Shown here: piece after piece, positions 53,277 through 63,626 of the stretch
How the letters are laid out: each line of letters opens with the position of its first letter
Position numbering within the stretch: the stretch's first letter is position 1
Source of the DNA: Calothrix membranacea FACHB-236
Lineage (GTDB): Bacteria; Cyanobacteriota; Cyanobacteriia; Cyanobacteriales; Nostocaceae
Assembly (NCBI RefSeq): GCF_014696315.1
Contig: NZ_JACJPX010000048.1
Location: forward strand, 1-63,714
Direction of reading: 5' to 3'
Length of the DNA: 63,714 bases
Notes under the pieces: model-generated
The model's input: only the letters and a program-made list of their open reading frames with translations
Told to the model about the DNA's origin: nothing
Databases searched by the model: none
Program-made: the position numbers and the translations under genes

Positions 53277-56200
53277 ATGCAAACCGTACCTCAACTGATG
53301 TGGCTAAGAGACTTAAAGTCAATGCTTGACTTTCAGCCGTTGACGGTTGGGCCGGAAACATTGGTGTTAGATGCGATCGCTCTCATGGCAAATCAAGGTA
53401 AAAGCCTGTTAGTCGGCTCGACTACCGATATTCTCGGTGGGTTTAGCCAAAAAAATTTAGTGAATTTGGTAGCTTCTGGGGTAGATTTCAAAACCACTAA
53501 GATTTCGGAGGTGATGCAGAGTCCCATCATCAAGCTCAAGCTATCTGAGGTTAAAGATCTACCAACACTGCTTTGTCAATTACGCCAATCTCATTTGGAT
53601 TTACTACCAGTTGTTGATGACGATGATCAACTGCTTGGTACAATCACATTAGATAATATTTGTCAAGCGTTAGAGCAACAGCCCCAGCCAGCCACAGATC
53701 AATGCGATCCCATTAATAAACAATTATGGTTGCTAGAGTCGGTAATAGCTAGTGCTAACGATGCCATTGTGATTACAGAAGTAGGCTCACTGAATGAACC
53801 AGACACGCGAATAGTTTATGCGAACACAGCCTTTACCCGGATGTGCGGCTACAGCTTGGGTGAAATTGTGGGCAAAACACCCCGGATTTTACAGGGTGAG
53901 CAAACTTCTCGCACGGAACTGGCAAAAATCCGCACAGCACTGCAAACAGGATCGGCAATTAAGGCAGACTTACTCAACTATAAAAAAGATGGTACTCCCT
54001 ACTGGGTAGAGATGAACATCTATCCCATTAGAGATGAAGGCGGAACAATCATTTATTTTGCCGCCATCCAGCGAGACATCACTGCACGCAAACGTGATGA
54101 AGCGGCTCTGCAACAAACAGCAGAATTATTTCAACAACTCACAGAAAATATTCCTCAGATATTGTTTGTGCGGGATGCAAAACAGGAAAAACTTTATTAT
54201 GTCAGCCCAGCTTACGCCAACATTTGCGGCAAAAGCAGCGATCGCCTGTATGAAAACCCCCAAGAGTATCTTGATTTAATCCATCCCCAAGACCGCGATC
54301 GCATCATTGCAGCGAGAGAAAATCTTTTATTAGGTGAGTCTTTCAACGGAGAATATCGCATTATTCGCCCTGATGGAGAAGTACGCTGGATTGCCAGCAA
54401 AACTTTCCCCATTAGAAATGAATTCGGAGAAATTTATCGCATTGTAGGCATTGCCGAAGATATCACCACACTCAAGCAAGTTCAAGCAGATTTAAGTCAA
54501 ACAAACGCAGAGCTAGAAAGGCGAGTATTAAAGCGCACTATTGCTTTAGAAGAAATCAACCAACAGCTGATCTGTGAGATTTTAGAGCGCCAAACCATCG
54601 AAGAGCAATTGCGAGAGAGCGAACAGCGTTATCAAACCATTGCCACTATCTCACCTGTAGGCATTTATCGCACAGATGCATCGGGAAATTGCCACTATGT
54701 CAACGAACAGTGGTGCAACATGACGGGAATGACACAAAACCAAGCCGTAGGAAGAGGCTGGATAGCAGCTCTTCACCCTGAAGATAGAGAAAGGGTACAG
54801 ACAGAATGGTTGCAATCCGTAGCCCAAAACCAGCCCTTTCGTTCAGAATATCGGTATCAGCGCCGAGATGGTAGTGAAATCTGGGTTTTTGGTCAAGCAG
54901 TTACCGAACGCAACGAAACAGGGGAAATCATTGCTTATGTAGGGACAGTCACCGACATCAGCGAACAGCAAGCAGCACTGCGCGATCGCCAACTTGCAAT
55001 CCAAGCACTCAGAGAAAGTGAAGAACGCTTCCGCAACTTAGTAGAGACTAGCAGCGATTTAGTTTGGGAACTGGATGAAAATGCACGTTATACCTACGTT
55101 AGCCCGCAAGTTCGCGATATTTTGGGATATGAACCAGAGGAAGTACTGGGTAACAGCCCCCTTGACTTTATGCCCTTACCCCAAAGAACAATGTTGGCAG
55201 AGAGTTTTGCGGCAGTTTTCCTGACACCACAAACGTTTCAATGTCTGGAGAACATCCAGATGCATCAAGATGGCCATTTAGTTGTATTAGAAACTAGTGC
55301 TGTGCCTGTATTTGATACCCAAGGTAAATTTATTGGTTATCGGGGGATAAGTCGTGATGTTACCCAACGCCACCAAGCAGCAGCATCCCTAAGGGAGACG
55401 CAAAAGCAGCTACAAGCAATCTTAGATAATTCTTCAGCAGCTATTTTTGTAGTAGATATTCACAATAGATACCTACTGATCAATAGCCAGTATGAAAAAC
55501 TATTTAATCTTAGACAAGCAGAGGTAGTAGGTAAAAGCATTTATGAAATTTGGGATAATGAGATTGCCGATAACTTTGCAGCCAACAACCGCCAAGTAAT
55601 TAGCAATGGTATCCCCATCGAAGTAGAGGAAGTTGTTCCCCAAGCGGATAGCTTACATACTTACCTATCGAGCATTTTTCCTTTAAAAGATAACAATGGT
55701 AATATCTATGCTGTTTGTGGCATTTCTACAGATATTACCGAACGTAAAATAGTTGAGGAATCATTACTCAGCCTACGCAAAGCCATAGAAAGCACGAGTG
55801 ATGGCGTTACTATTGTTGATATCACAGGTAAAGGTATTTACTTCAATCCAGCATTTCTCAATTTATATGAATATACCCAAGAGGAATTACAAGCACCAGG
55901 CGGGTTAGCCGCGATTTTTCAACAGCCACAAGACCGTGAGGAATTATGTCAGACTCTTCTGCAAGGCAATTCCTGGCATAAAGAATTAACCATGCGATCG
56001 CGCAGTGGTCGCACCTTACAAGTATATCTGCGTGCTGATGCTATTAAAGATGCGACTGGCAAAGTTCTCGGAATAGTCTGCAACCATACTGATATTACCC
56101 AACGTCAGCTAGTAGAAGCAGGTTTACGACTTCGCGATCGTGCGATCGCTGCTAGTAGTAATGGGATTATTATTGCCGATGCCAGTATACCAAACGGCCC

Positions 56201-57620
56201 CATTATCTATGTGAATTCTGCCTTTGAGCGCATGACCGGTTATAGTGCAGCAGAAGTTTTAGGACAAAACTTTAATTTATTCCACAACAATGATAATCAA
56301 GCACAATTAAAACAACTGAATGCCGCCATGCAAGCGGGTACAGACTACACTGTTATTCTGCGTAACTATCGTCAAGATGGCGAACTTTTGTGGACTAAGC
56401 TGAATATTTCTCCTGTTTATGATGTTACAGGGAAACTCACTCACTATATTGGTATTCAAACAGATATCACTGAACGCAAACAAGCAGAAACGGCACTACT
56501 TCTTAGCCAACAACGACTGCAATACTTACTGGCTTCAACCCCAGCTGTAATTTATAGCTGCAAAGTTTCTGGAGATTTTGGTGCAACTTTTATCAGCGAA
56601 AATGTCAAAGCCATGATTGGCTATGAAGCCAGAGAATTCCTCGAAGATTCTAACTTTTGGGCTAGTCGTATCCACCCAGACGATGTATCAGATGTTTTTG
56701 CCAAAGTATCCGAAGTTTTTATTCAGGGATACCATACCTATGAGTACCGTTTTTTACATAAAGATGGTATATATCGTTGGGTTTACGATCAAGTCCATGC
56801 AATCCAAGATGAAGCTGGTAACTTTGTCGAACTTGTGGGTTACTGGGCAGATATTACAGAGCGTAAACAATTAGAACAGGAGCTAATCATTGCACTGGAG
56901 AAAGAAATAGAACTCAACGAACTCAAATCTCGTTTTATCACCATGACTTCCCATGAATTCCGTACACCGTTGAGTACGATCCTTTCTTCCTCAGAGTTAT
57001 TAGAACACTACCGCCACAAATGGACTGAAGAAAAACAACTCATTCACATTCACCGTATCCAAACTTCTGTCCACCGCATGACAGAAATGTTGAATGATAT
57101 TTTGTTTATTGGCAAAGCCGAAGCGGGAATACTAGAATATCACCCAACAGCTTTTGATTTAGTAGGATACTGCCATAATTTAGTTGCAGAAGTTCAACTA
57201 GACCATCACAACCAACACCGAATTTGTTTTCACAGCCAAGTTGAATTCATAGAATGTTACATGGATGAGAAATTACTAAAACATATTCTTAGTAATTTGC
57301 TCACAAATGCCATCATATATTCTCCAGATGATCGCAATGTCAATTTCACTCTGAATTGTCAAAATGGCCAAGCAATATTTGAAATTCAAGACCAAGGAAT
57401 AGGCATTCCAGAAACAGACCTACCGCATCTCTTTGCATCTTTTCATCGAGCTAGTAATGTAGGTAATATCGTCGGTACTGGATTAGGGCTAGCAATTGTG
57501 AAAAAATGTGTTGATATCCATCAGGGTGAAATCTTTGTCACTACTCAACTAGGAGTTGGAACAACGTTCACAGTCACTCTCCCAATTGGTAAGCATCATG
57601 AATTACTAACATCAGAGTAA
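53277..57620 (+). CDS. Multi-PAS sensor histidine kinase with N-terminal CBS domains
   Basis: A 1,447-residue soluble sensor kinase. Two CBS domains occupy residues 10-135 (a possible nucleotide sensor). Eight PAS/PAC units follow at about 151-268, 280-398, 447-564, 579-699, 707-824, 829-944, 951-1067 and 1076-1197, each ending in a DITxRK-like tail. PAS1 has GKTPRILQGEQT, a LOV-like loop without the flavin-binding Cys. The HisKA box has His1226 in TSHEFRTPL. The ATPase has LSNLLTNAIIYS, FEIQDQGIGIPETDL and GTGLGLAIVKKC. There are no membrane helices. The receiver-EAL gene starts 82 bases downstream and is the likely partner. Confidence 0.95.
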   Translation: MQTVPQLMWLRDLKSMLDFQPLTVGPETLVLDAIALMANQGKSLLVGSTTDILGGFSQKNLVNLVASGVDFKTTKISEVMQSPIIKLKLSEVKDLPTLLCQLRQSHLDLLPVVDDDDQLLGTITLDNICQALEQQPQPATDQCDPINKQLWLLESVIASANDAIVITEVGSLNEPDTRIVYANTAFTRMCGYSLGEIVGKTPRILQGEQTSRTELAKIRTALQTGSAIKADLLNYKKDGTPYWVEMNIYPIRDEGGTIIYFAAIQRDITARKRDEAALQQTAELFQQLTENIPQILFVRDAKQEKLYYVSPAYANICGKSSDRLYENPQEYLDLIHPQDRDRIIAARENLLLGESFNGEYRIIRPDGEVRWIASKTFPIRNEFGEIYRIVGIAEDITTLKQVQADLSQTNAELERRVLKRTIALEEINQQLICEILERQTIEEQLRESEQRYQTIATISPVGIYRTDASGNCHYVNEQWCNMTGMTQNQAVGRGWIAALHPEDRERVQTEWLQSVAQNQPFRSEYRYQRRDGSEIWVFGQAVTERNETGEIIAYVGTVTDISEQQAALRDRQLAIQALRESEERFRNLVETSSDLVWELDENARYTYVSPQVRDILGYEPEEVLGNSPLDFMPLPQRTMLAESFAAVFLTPQTFQCLENIQMHQDGHLVVLETSAVPVFDTQGKFIGYRGISRDVTQRHQAAASLRETQKQLQAILDNSSAAIFVVDIHNRYLLINSQYEKLFNLRQAEVVGKSIYEIWDNEIADNFAANNRQVISNGIPIEVEEVVPQADSLHTYLSSIFPLKDNNGNIYAVCGISTDITERKIVEESLLSLRKAIESTSDGVTIVDITGKGIYFNPAFLNLYEYTQEELQAPGGLAAIFQQPQDREELCQTLLQGNSWHKELTMRSRSGRTLQVYLRADAIKDATGKVLGIVCNHTDITQRQLVEAGLRLRDRAIAASSNGIIIADASIPNGPIIYVNSAFERMTGYSAAEVLGQNFNLFHNNDNQAQLKQLNAAMQAGTDYTVILRNYRQDGELLWTKLNISPVYDVTGKLTHYIGIQTDITERKQAETALLLSQQRLQYLLASTPAVIYSCKVSGDFGATFISENVKAMIGYEAREFLEDSNFWASRIHPDDVSDVFAKVSEVFIQGYHTYEYRFLHKDGIYRWVYDQVHAIQDEAGNFVELVGYWADITERKQLEQELIIALEKEIELNELKSRFITMTSHEFRTPLSTILSSSELLEHYRHKWTEEKQLIHIHRIQTSVHRMTEMLNDILFIGKAEAGILEYHPTAFDLVGYCHNLVAEVQLDHHNQHRICFHSQVEFIECYMDEKLLKHILSNLLTNAIIYSPDDRNVNFTLNCQNGQAIFEIQDQGIGIPETDLPHLFASFHRASNVGNIVGTGLGLAIVKKCVDIHQGEIFVTTQLGVGTTFTVTLPIGKHHELLTSE

Positions 57621-57701
57621 ATAGGCATTTAATAGCTGATAAATGACCTATAAAATGTCACAAAAGCTAATTACAGAATCAAATACAAACAGATTTAAAT
57701 T

Positions 57702-58895
57702 ATGACTAAAATTTTAGTAATTGAAGATGAAGAACTAGTACGGGAAAATCTATTAGATTTACTGGATGCAGAAGATTTTGATACCATTGCAGCTGCTAAT
57801 GGCAGAATTGGTATTAACTTAGCTTTCTCAGAAATTCCTGATTTAATTTTGTGTGACATGATGATGCCAGAAGTTGATGGTTATGGCGTATTAACTACAC
57901 TACGTCAAGACCCATTAACGGCAACAATTCCCTTTATTTTCTTGACGGCTAAATCTGCAAAAGCCGACTTTCGTCAGGGTATGGATATGGGCGCAGATGA
58001 CTATCTGACCAAGCCTTTCACCCGCGCTGAATTATTAAGCGCTATTGTTAACCGCCTAGAAAAACAAGCTGCTTTAAAAAAGCACTTATTATCCACACAA
58101 ACTGCAAATATGGCCTTATCGCCCAAGATGCAGTTACTAGAAAGTTACTTACAACAAGTAGTTAAAGCGGAAAAATTTTCGGAATTCGAGTTGTATTATC
58201 AACCAATAGTAGATATCGCTTCCGGAAAAATTATTGCCGCCGAAAGCCTATTGTATTGGGAAAGCCCAGAATTAGGTTTAGTTCCACCTTTAGAGTTCCT
58301 ACAATTAGCCGAATCTACAGGTTTAATTCTGCCAATTGAGCAATGGATTATTACCAACGTCTGCTCTCAAATCAAAAGTTGGCAATATAATCTTGACTTT
58401 TTGCCCTTAAGTATCAATGTCAATGTATCTGGAAGTCAATTTTATCATCCAGATTTTATCTCAACGATATCTGAACTTTTAGCCAGCAAGAAAGTCGCAC
58501 CCCAGCACCTAGAAATCGAACTGAGTGAAAGCACTCTCATGCAAGACACCACTAATGCGATCGCTATTCTAGGGAAATTATTTTCTTTAGGTGTAAAAAT
58601 CAGTCTTGATGATTTTGGTATTGGCTCTTCTTCTTTAGTTAACTTGAAAGAGTTACCTATTAATACCTTAAAAATCGGCCGATATTTTATTCATAATATT
58701 GACTCGAATCTACAGAAATCAGCCTTAACTACAGCCGTAATTGAAATGGCTCATAAGCTAAATATACGGGTAATAGCTGAAGGTGTAGATACAGAAGCCG
58801 AACTAGATTTCTTACGTCAATCTAATTGTGATGCGATGCAAGGATTTCTCTTAAGTCGTCCATTACCAGCAGCTGAATTAGAAAACTTCTTTTAA
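57702..58895 (+). CDS. Response regulator with receiver and EAL domains
   Basis: A 397-residue two-domain regulator. Residues 1-125 form a receiver with the phosphorylatable Asp52 in ILCDMMMPEVDG, the acidic pair near residues 8-11 and the Lys in LTKPFT. Residues 150-397 form an EAL domain of the cyclic-di-GMP phosphodiesterase type. The motif reads AESLLYW in place of EALLRW. INVSGSQF, LEIELSEST, SLDDFGIGSSSLVNLK and VIAEGVDTE are present, so the metal-binding Glu, Asn and Asp pair look intact, but the usual KIDRSF is KIGRYF and the GVE Glu is Asp. Activity is therefore likely but uncertain. It directly follows the histidine kinase. Confidence 0.93.
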   Translation: MTKILVIEDEELVRENLLDLLDAEDFDTIAAANGRIGINLAFSEIPDLILCDMMMPEVDGYGVLTTLRQDPLTATIPFIFLTAKSAKADFRQGMDMGADDYLTKPFTRAELLSAIVNRLEKQAALKKHLLSTQTANMALSPKMQLLESYLQQVVKAEKFSEFELYYQPIVDIASGKIIAAESLLYWESPELGLVPPLEFLQLAESTGLILPIEQWIITNVCSQIKSWQYNLDFLPLSINVNVSGSQFYHPDFISTISELLASKKVAPQHLEIELSESTLMQDTTNAIAILGKLFSLGVKISLDDFGIGSSSLVNLKELPINTLKIGRYFIHNIDSNLQKSALTTAVIEMAHKLNIRVIAEGVDTEAELDFLRQSNCDAMQGFLLSRPLPAAELENFF

Positions 58896-59142
58896 ATACA
58901 AACTGCTGAAAAAATTTAACTCTCATACCTTTAAATTAAATAAAAGCTTCGGCATTGCATAACAAGGAAATATTTTGTTTAGCAATGCCATAAGCTAGTT
59001 GGGTATGTAGAATTGGCTGACTTGAAAACTATTATAAATAGCTTATATTAGTGATTGTGTTGGGGTTCAGGTATAAGTTTTCGTATAAGTTGTATATTTT
59101 GTATACAAACAGCCAATTTCTATATATTTTTTTGGTGAGAGC

Positions 59143-61461
59143 ATGGCAAAAAGATCTCTTCAAGCATCAGATGAAGGTATTAGAAAAGCCAAACAGGCTT
59201 TTAAGCGCAAAGGTTGGACGCAAGAATATCTAGCTGCTACGGTCGGTTTAGAAACTCGTCAGCCAATTTGGAAGTTTTTTACTGGTAAACCTATAGACCG
59301 CCAAGCTTTTAACGAGATTTGTTTAGTTTTGGACTTAAACCCCTTAGAAATCTCGCAAAACTGTACTGAGGATGAATTAACACCTTTAGAACAGCCATTT
59401 CATATCAGTACGAATTTCAACCTAGACATTGACAGTTTAGTAAAAAAGCTCAGATCAGCTCAATATGAAAGAATTCAAGCCCAGTGTGGTACGGTGCATA
59501 TTTTGGATATTGCGCGCCCTATTGGGATAAATGAGTTATATGTTGATGTCAATATCCTAGAAGAAATTAATAGTAAAAGATGGATAGATATTAGTGATTT
59601 ACAAAAGGTTGATAGGGAGAAATTTGAGCGTTTTGGTTTAGGACAAGTCCGTCAGAAACGAGTTAGCGGGCAAGATGTAGTATTACAATACTCTAAGTTG
59701 ATGTTGTTAGGAAAACCAGGCTCCGGCAAAACAACATTTTTACAGTCACTAGCTATAAATTGCAACCAAGGCAACTTTCGTCCTGATTGTTTGCCCATAT
59801 TTATAAATTTAAAAAACTTTGCTGAAGACACAAGAGACCTTCTGCAACCTAGCCTAGTAAAATACATTCATAAATATTTTGCAGTTTTTGAGATCACAGA
59901 ACAGCAAATTATCTCTGTATTATCTCAAGGAAAAGTATTACTTTTATTAGACGCTTTAGATGAAGTTGCAGAACAAGATAGCGAAATAATTATCAAAAAT
60001 ATTCGACAGTTTATTGAGATTTATCATAAAAATATTATAGTTATTACTTGCCGTGTAGCTGCCCAATATTATAGATTTCAAGGATTTACAGAGGTAGAAA
60101 TTGCCGATTTTACTAAATCACAAATTGCTACTTTTGCTAATAAATGGTTTTTAGCTGTTGCCAAAAAAAGTCCCGCTAAAGCGCAGTCCTTGGCGCGTAA
60201 GTTTATCCAAAAATTAGAACTTGCAGAAAATGCCCAAATTTTAGAGTTAGCCTCTACACCAATTTTGTTGAATCTCACTTGTTTATTATTTCAGTTTGTC
60301 GAAGATTTTCCTTCTCAACGTGCTGAACTATATAAACAAGGATTAGATCTACTACTAGTACGCTGGGATGAAGCGAGGGGTATCAAACGCGATCAAGTGT
60401 ACCGGAATTTGTCGCTGCTACAAAAAATTAAGCTGCTGAGTCGTGTTGCAGCAGTTACCTTTGCTCAAGGAGAGTATTTTCTTCCCGAAAAAAAAATGTA
60501 TCAGCTAATTGCTGACTATCTATCTCATCTTCCTCAAGGGACACATGATGCCGATGCTTTAGAATTAGAGAGTGCAGCTGTTGTGAAAGCAATTGAAGCG
60601 CAACATGGATTATTAGTAGAAAGAGCCAGAGGAATTTATTCTTTTTCTCATTTGACGTTTCAAGAATACTTCACAGCTAGAGAAATTTTTGCTAATGCTA
60701 ATACTCAAACACTACAAGAGCTAGTTAACCAAGTCAATGAAGAACGTTGGCGGGAAATATTTTTACTCACTGTAGAAATGTTGCAACCGGCTGATGAATT
60801 ATTGCAGCTAATGAAGCAAAAAATTGATAAGTTGGCAACCGCCAACGAAAAATTAGAAGATTTTCTCAACTGGTTAGTAGAGAAATCCTCTACAGTCAAA
60901 GGATGTTATCATCCTGCTAGTGTGCGTGCTTTTTACTTTACAATTGCGCTGCCACCAGAACATCCTCTAGCCCGTACCCAAAATTTTGCGATATCTTTAG
61001 ATCCTCAAATGGCTGGTAATCTATCTCTTGATTTAGCATTAGATTTGGCTCTAACTCATGCCCTATCTGTAAGTGTGACAATCACTGCTGATATATTTAG
61101 CCAACGCTTATTTGCTTTAAGTTTAGCTCTTGACCTAGAACATTTACTAACAGATGAGCCATCTTTACAAACATCACTAAAATTATTAAAGAATCAACTA
61201 CCATCACCAAAACAAGGTAGAGAAGCATTAAAAATGTGGTGGCAAACTCATGGTGAAGGTTGGATTAGGAAATTGCGAACTTTAATTATTGGTTCCCGCC
61301 AAATTGGTCATGCTTGGCAGTTTAACGCACAGGAATGGCAGGATTTACAACAGTATTGGTATGCCAATCAATTACTACTAGATTGTCTTAATAGCGCTAC
61401 TAATATCACTCCAAATGTACGAGAGTCAATAGAAAATAGTTTGCTTTTGGTTTGTGGTTAA
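59143..61461 (+). CDS. HTH-NACHT STAND ATPase (NLR-like)
   Basis: A 772-residue protein. Residues 1-75 form an N-terminal HTH-like domain (IRKAKQAFKRKGWTQEYLAA, then VGLETRQPIWKFFTGKPIDRQAFNEICLVLDL). A linker leads to a NACHT ATPase with Walker A GKPGSGKTT (190-198) and the Walker B signature LLDALDE (268-274), then ITCRVAAQYY and the winged-helix and helical elements with YSFSHLTFQEYFTAREI near residues 505-521. The C-terminal 200 residues are helical, without obvious leucine-rich or WD repeats. This architecture matches a common cyanobacterial NACHT group; several bacterial NACHT proteins give antiphage defence. The effector is not evident. A GGTGAGAGC region precedes the ATG. Confidence 0.93.
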   Translation: MAKRSLQASDEGIRKAKQAFKRKGWTQEYLAATVGLETRQPIWKFFTGKPIDRQAFNEICLVLDLNPLEISQNCTEDELTPLEQPFHISTNFNLDIDSLVKKLRSAQYERIQAQCGTVHILDIARPIGINELYVDVNILEEINSKRWIDISDLQKVDREKFERFGLGQVRQKRVSGQDVVLQYSKLMLLGKPGSGKTTFLQSLAINCNQGNFRPDCLPIFINLKNFAEDTRDLLQPSLVKYIHKYFAVFEITEQQIISVLSQGKVLLLLDALDEVAEQDSEIIIKNIRQFIEIYHKNIIVITCRVAAQYYRFQGFTEVEIADFTKSQIATFANKWFLAVAKKSPAKAQSLARKFIQKLELAENAQILELASTPILLNLTCLLFQFVEDFPSQRAELYKQGLDLLLVRWDEARGIKRDQVYRNLSLLQKIKLLSRVAAVTFAQGEYFLPEKKMYQLIADYLSHLPQGTHDADALELESAAVVKAIEAQHGLLVERARGIYSFSHLTFQEYFTAREIFANANTQTLQELVNQVNEERWREIFLLTVEMLQPADELLQLMKQKIDKLATANEKLEDFLNWLVEKSSTVKGCYHPASVRAFYFTIALPPEHPLARTQNFAISLDPQMAGNLSLDLALDLALTHALSVSVTITADIFSQRLFALSLALDLEHLLTDEPSLQTSLKLLKNQLPSPKQGREALKMWWQTHGEGWIRKLRTLIIGSRQIGHAWQFNAQEWQDLQQYWYANQLLLDCLNSATNITPNVRESIENSLLLVCG

Positions 61462-61624
61462 TTGGTGTTTGGTGTTTGGTAATTGGTAATGGGAATTTTT
61501 TCCTAGTCCCCAATCCCTCATCCCCAGCCCCCAGATGGATGGGTAATTACGGCACTTTAGTTACACTCAAGAGTGAGTACTTTCCTATCTTCCTGTTGTG
61601 ATTTTGGGAAGAATTTAATTATTT

Positions 61625-62971
61625 ATGCAATTTCTTGAGCGTTTTTTGCCGCTATTATTGTTATTCACCACAGTAACAGCTTGTAACCAAACCAGCGCCT
61701 CTTTAGATGATTCCACACCGCAACCATCTGCATCGGTTGTACAACAGGCACAGAATTCTCCACAGCAGCCGAAAAATGTAGTTCGGACTGAAGCAATTTC
61801 GCCTACACCTATTCGGATTAGCTTGAATAATTTACCAGCACCTTTTGCTACCGAGAGTGCTTCCAAAAGACCTGAGGTTGTGTCAATTCCGCAGAATCCT
61901 TTGCTGCGTGTACCATCAGGATTTACGGTTAATGTTTTTGCTGAAGGTTTAGATGCACCAAGGTGGCTAGCTTTAACTCCCAATGGTGATGTGTTAGTCA
62001 CAGAAACTAGGCAAAATCGGATTCGGCTGTTGCGTGATAGTAATGGCGATGGGGTGGCTGATGTTCGTAAAACTTTTGCCAGTTCCCAAAATGGGCTAAA
62101 TATACCGTTTGGCATGGCTTTTGGCGCTAATTCATTCTTTTTGGGTAATACCGATGCTGTGCTACAGTTTCCCTACAGTAAAGGTCAACAACAACTGAGT
62201 GGTACTGGTAAAAAAATTGCTGACCTTCCTGGTGGTGGCTATAACCAGCACTGGACGCGTAACGTGGTAGTTTCGCCCGATAGTAATAAGCTATATGTTT
62301 CTGTTGGTTCCGAAAGTAATGTAGATGAAGAACCGCTACCACGAGCTTCGGTACAGCAAATGAATTTAGATGGTTCGCGACAGCAGACTTTTGCTTATGG
62401 CTTGCGTAACCCAGTAGGTTTAGATTTCCACCCAGTCACCAAGGAACTTTACACTACTGTGAACGAACGTGATGGTATTGGTGATGACTTAGTCCCAGAC
62501 TACTTTACACGTATCCAGCAGGGAGAATTTTACGGCTGGCCCTATGCTTATCTCACACCTAATAACCTTGACCCACGACAGAAAGCCAATAATCAAAGTA
62601 AACGTCCTGACTTAGCAGCCCGTACACTTACCCCAGATGTGTTATTCCAAGCACATTCAGCAGCTTTGGGTGTACAGTTCTATGATGGTCAGACATTCCC
62701 ACAAAAATATCGTAACGGTGCTTTTGTTGCTTTTCGTGGTTCTTGGAATCGCGATCGCGGTACAGGTTATAAAGTAGTATTTGTGCCATTTAATAATCAG
62801 GGTCGTCCACAGGGTTACTATGAAGACTTTCTCACGGGATTTTTGCTAAATCCTGCTACACCAACCACTTGGGGGCGACCTGTGGGTTTACTAGTGTTAC
62901 CTGATGGCAGTTTATTAGTAACAGAAGAAGCTAATAATCGGATTTATCGGATTCAGTATCAGGGGGGTTAG
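61625..62971 (+). CDS. PQQ-type sugar (sorbosone-like) dehydrogenase lipoprotein
   Basis: A 448-residue exported protein. The N-terminus LLLLFTTVTACNQ has a lipobox with the Cys near residue 20, so it is probably membrane-anchored on the outer face of the plasma membrane or in the outer membrane. A Ser/Pro/Gln-rich linker (residues 22-85) precedes a six-bladed beta-propeller of the soluble glucose/sorbosone dehydrogenase type: LDAPRWLALTPNGDVLVTETRQNRI, DGVADV, LPGGGYNQHWTRNVVVSPD, FAYGLRNPVGLDFHP, EFYGWPYAY and GRPVGLLVLPDGSLLVTEE. The His in YNQHWTRN fits the position of the PQQ-contacting base in this family. Cofactor use in cyanobacteria is uncertain. Confidence 0.9.
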   Translation: MQFLERFLPLLLLFTTVTACNQTSASLDDSTPQPSASVVQQAQNSPQQPKNVVRTEAISPTPIRISLNNLPAPFATESASKRPEVVSIPQNPLLRVPSGFTVNVFAEGLDAPRWLALTPNGDVLVTETRQNRIRLLRDSNGDGVADVRKTFASSQNGLNIPFGMAFGANSFFLGNTDAVLQFPYSKGQQQLSGTGKKIADLPGGGYNQHWTRNVVVSPDSNKLYVSVGSESNVDEEPLPRASVQQMNLDGSRQQTFAYGLRNPVGLDFHPVTKELYTTVNERDGIGDDLVPDYFTRIQQGEFYGWPYAYLTPNNLDPRQKANNQSKRPDLAARTLTPDVLFQAHSAALGVQFYDGQTFPQKYRNGAFVAFRGSWNRDRGTGYKVVFVPFNNQGRPQGYYEDFLTGFLLNPATPTTWGRPVGLLVLPDGSLLVTEEANNRIYRIQYQGG

Positions 62972-63025
62972 GGATTAGGGACTGGGGACAAGGGGACAAG
63001 GGGACAAGGGGACAGAGGGAATATT
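62972..63025. repeat. GGGGACT/GGGGACAA tandem repeats
   Basis: Direct repeats GGGGACAA (three or four copies, about 62993-63017) follow GGGATTA and GGGGACT words after the dehydrogenase gene. Confidence 0.7.
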
Positions 63026-63122
63026 ATGGTCACTAACTTTGAAGGCTTTCTTGAGGGTTAACCTGTTTGCGCTACATTATTGAACAATTAACTGCGATCG
63101 CTATTAGGTTTCAAAATTAGTT

Positions 63123-63533
63123 ATGACTCAAAATGACAGTAATACTCAGTCAAATACTCAGCCTTCTTCCCATTCTGGTTCTAGATATTGGGGCCATGTA
63201 GAACTTGTAGAAGAAGGCGAAAACTATAGAATTAGCCGAGTGGAAATCAAACCTAGGCATGGAATTAAACCACAAATCCATTATCATCGGAATGAACACT
63301 GGGTGGTAGTTTCTGGTGTCGCCAAGGTGACTTGTGGTGAACAAGAACTATTATTGAATCGTAATGAATCTACTTACGTTCCAGCTGCAACACTGCATAA
63401 GGTAGAAAATCCTGGATCTATTCCTCTAGTAATTTTGGAAATTCAAAACGGCGAGTATTTAGGGGAGGATGATACTGAGCGCCCTTTTGACCTAAATTTG
63501 GTGAAACCTGTCAGTGAAATTACTAATTCTTAA
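63123..63533 (+). CDS. Cupin-domain protein, mannose-6-phosphate isomerase type
   Basis: A 136-residue single-domain cupin. A polar Ser/Asn/Gln-rich N-terminus (residues 1-19) precedes RYWGHVELVEEGENYRISRVEIKP, the entry strand of the type II phosphomannose isomerase cupin. The metal motif one is QIHYHRNEHWVVVSG (His, His and Glu ligands), and motif two is TYVPAATLHKVENPG (His). Free-standing proteins of this kind may isomerise mannose and fructose phosphates or only bind a metal; the GDP-mannose pyrophosphorylase half of the bifunctional enzyme is absent. It has its own start ATG at 63123. Confidence 0.88.
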   Translation: MTQNDSNTQSNTQPSSHSGSRYWGHVELVEEGENYRISRVEIKPRHGIKPQIHYHRNEHWVVVSGVAKVTCGEQELLLNRNESTYVPAATLHKVENPGSIPLVILEIQNGEYLGEDDTERPFDLNLVKPVSEITNS

Positions 63534-63626
63534 TTTGTAATTAGGGAATTCAGTTAATATCTAATACCAATTTGAAAAAAGAATGCGACAGATTGTAGGG
63601 GCAAGGCACTGCCCATTGGTGTCAAC

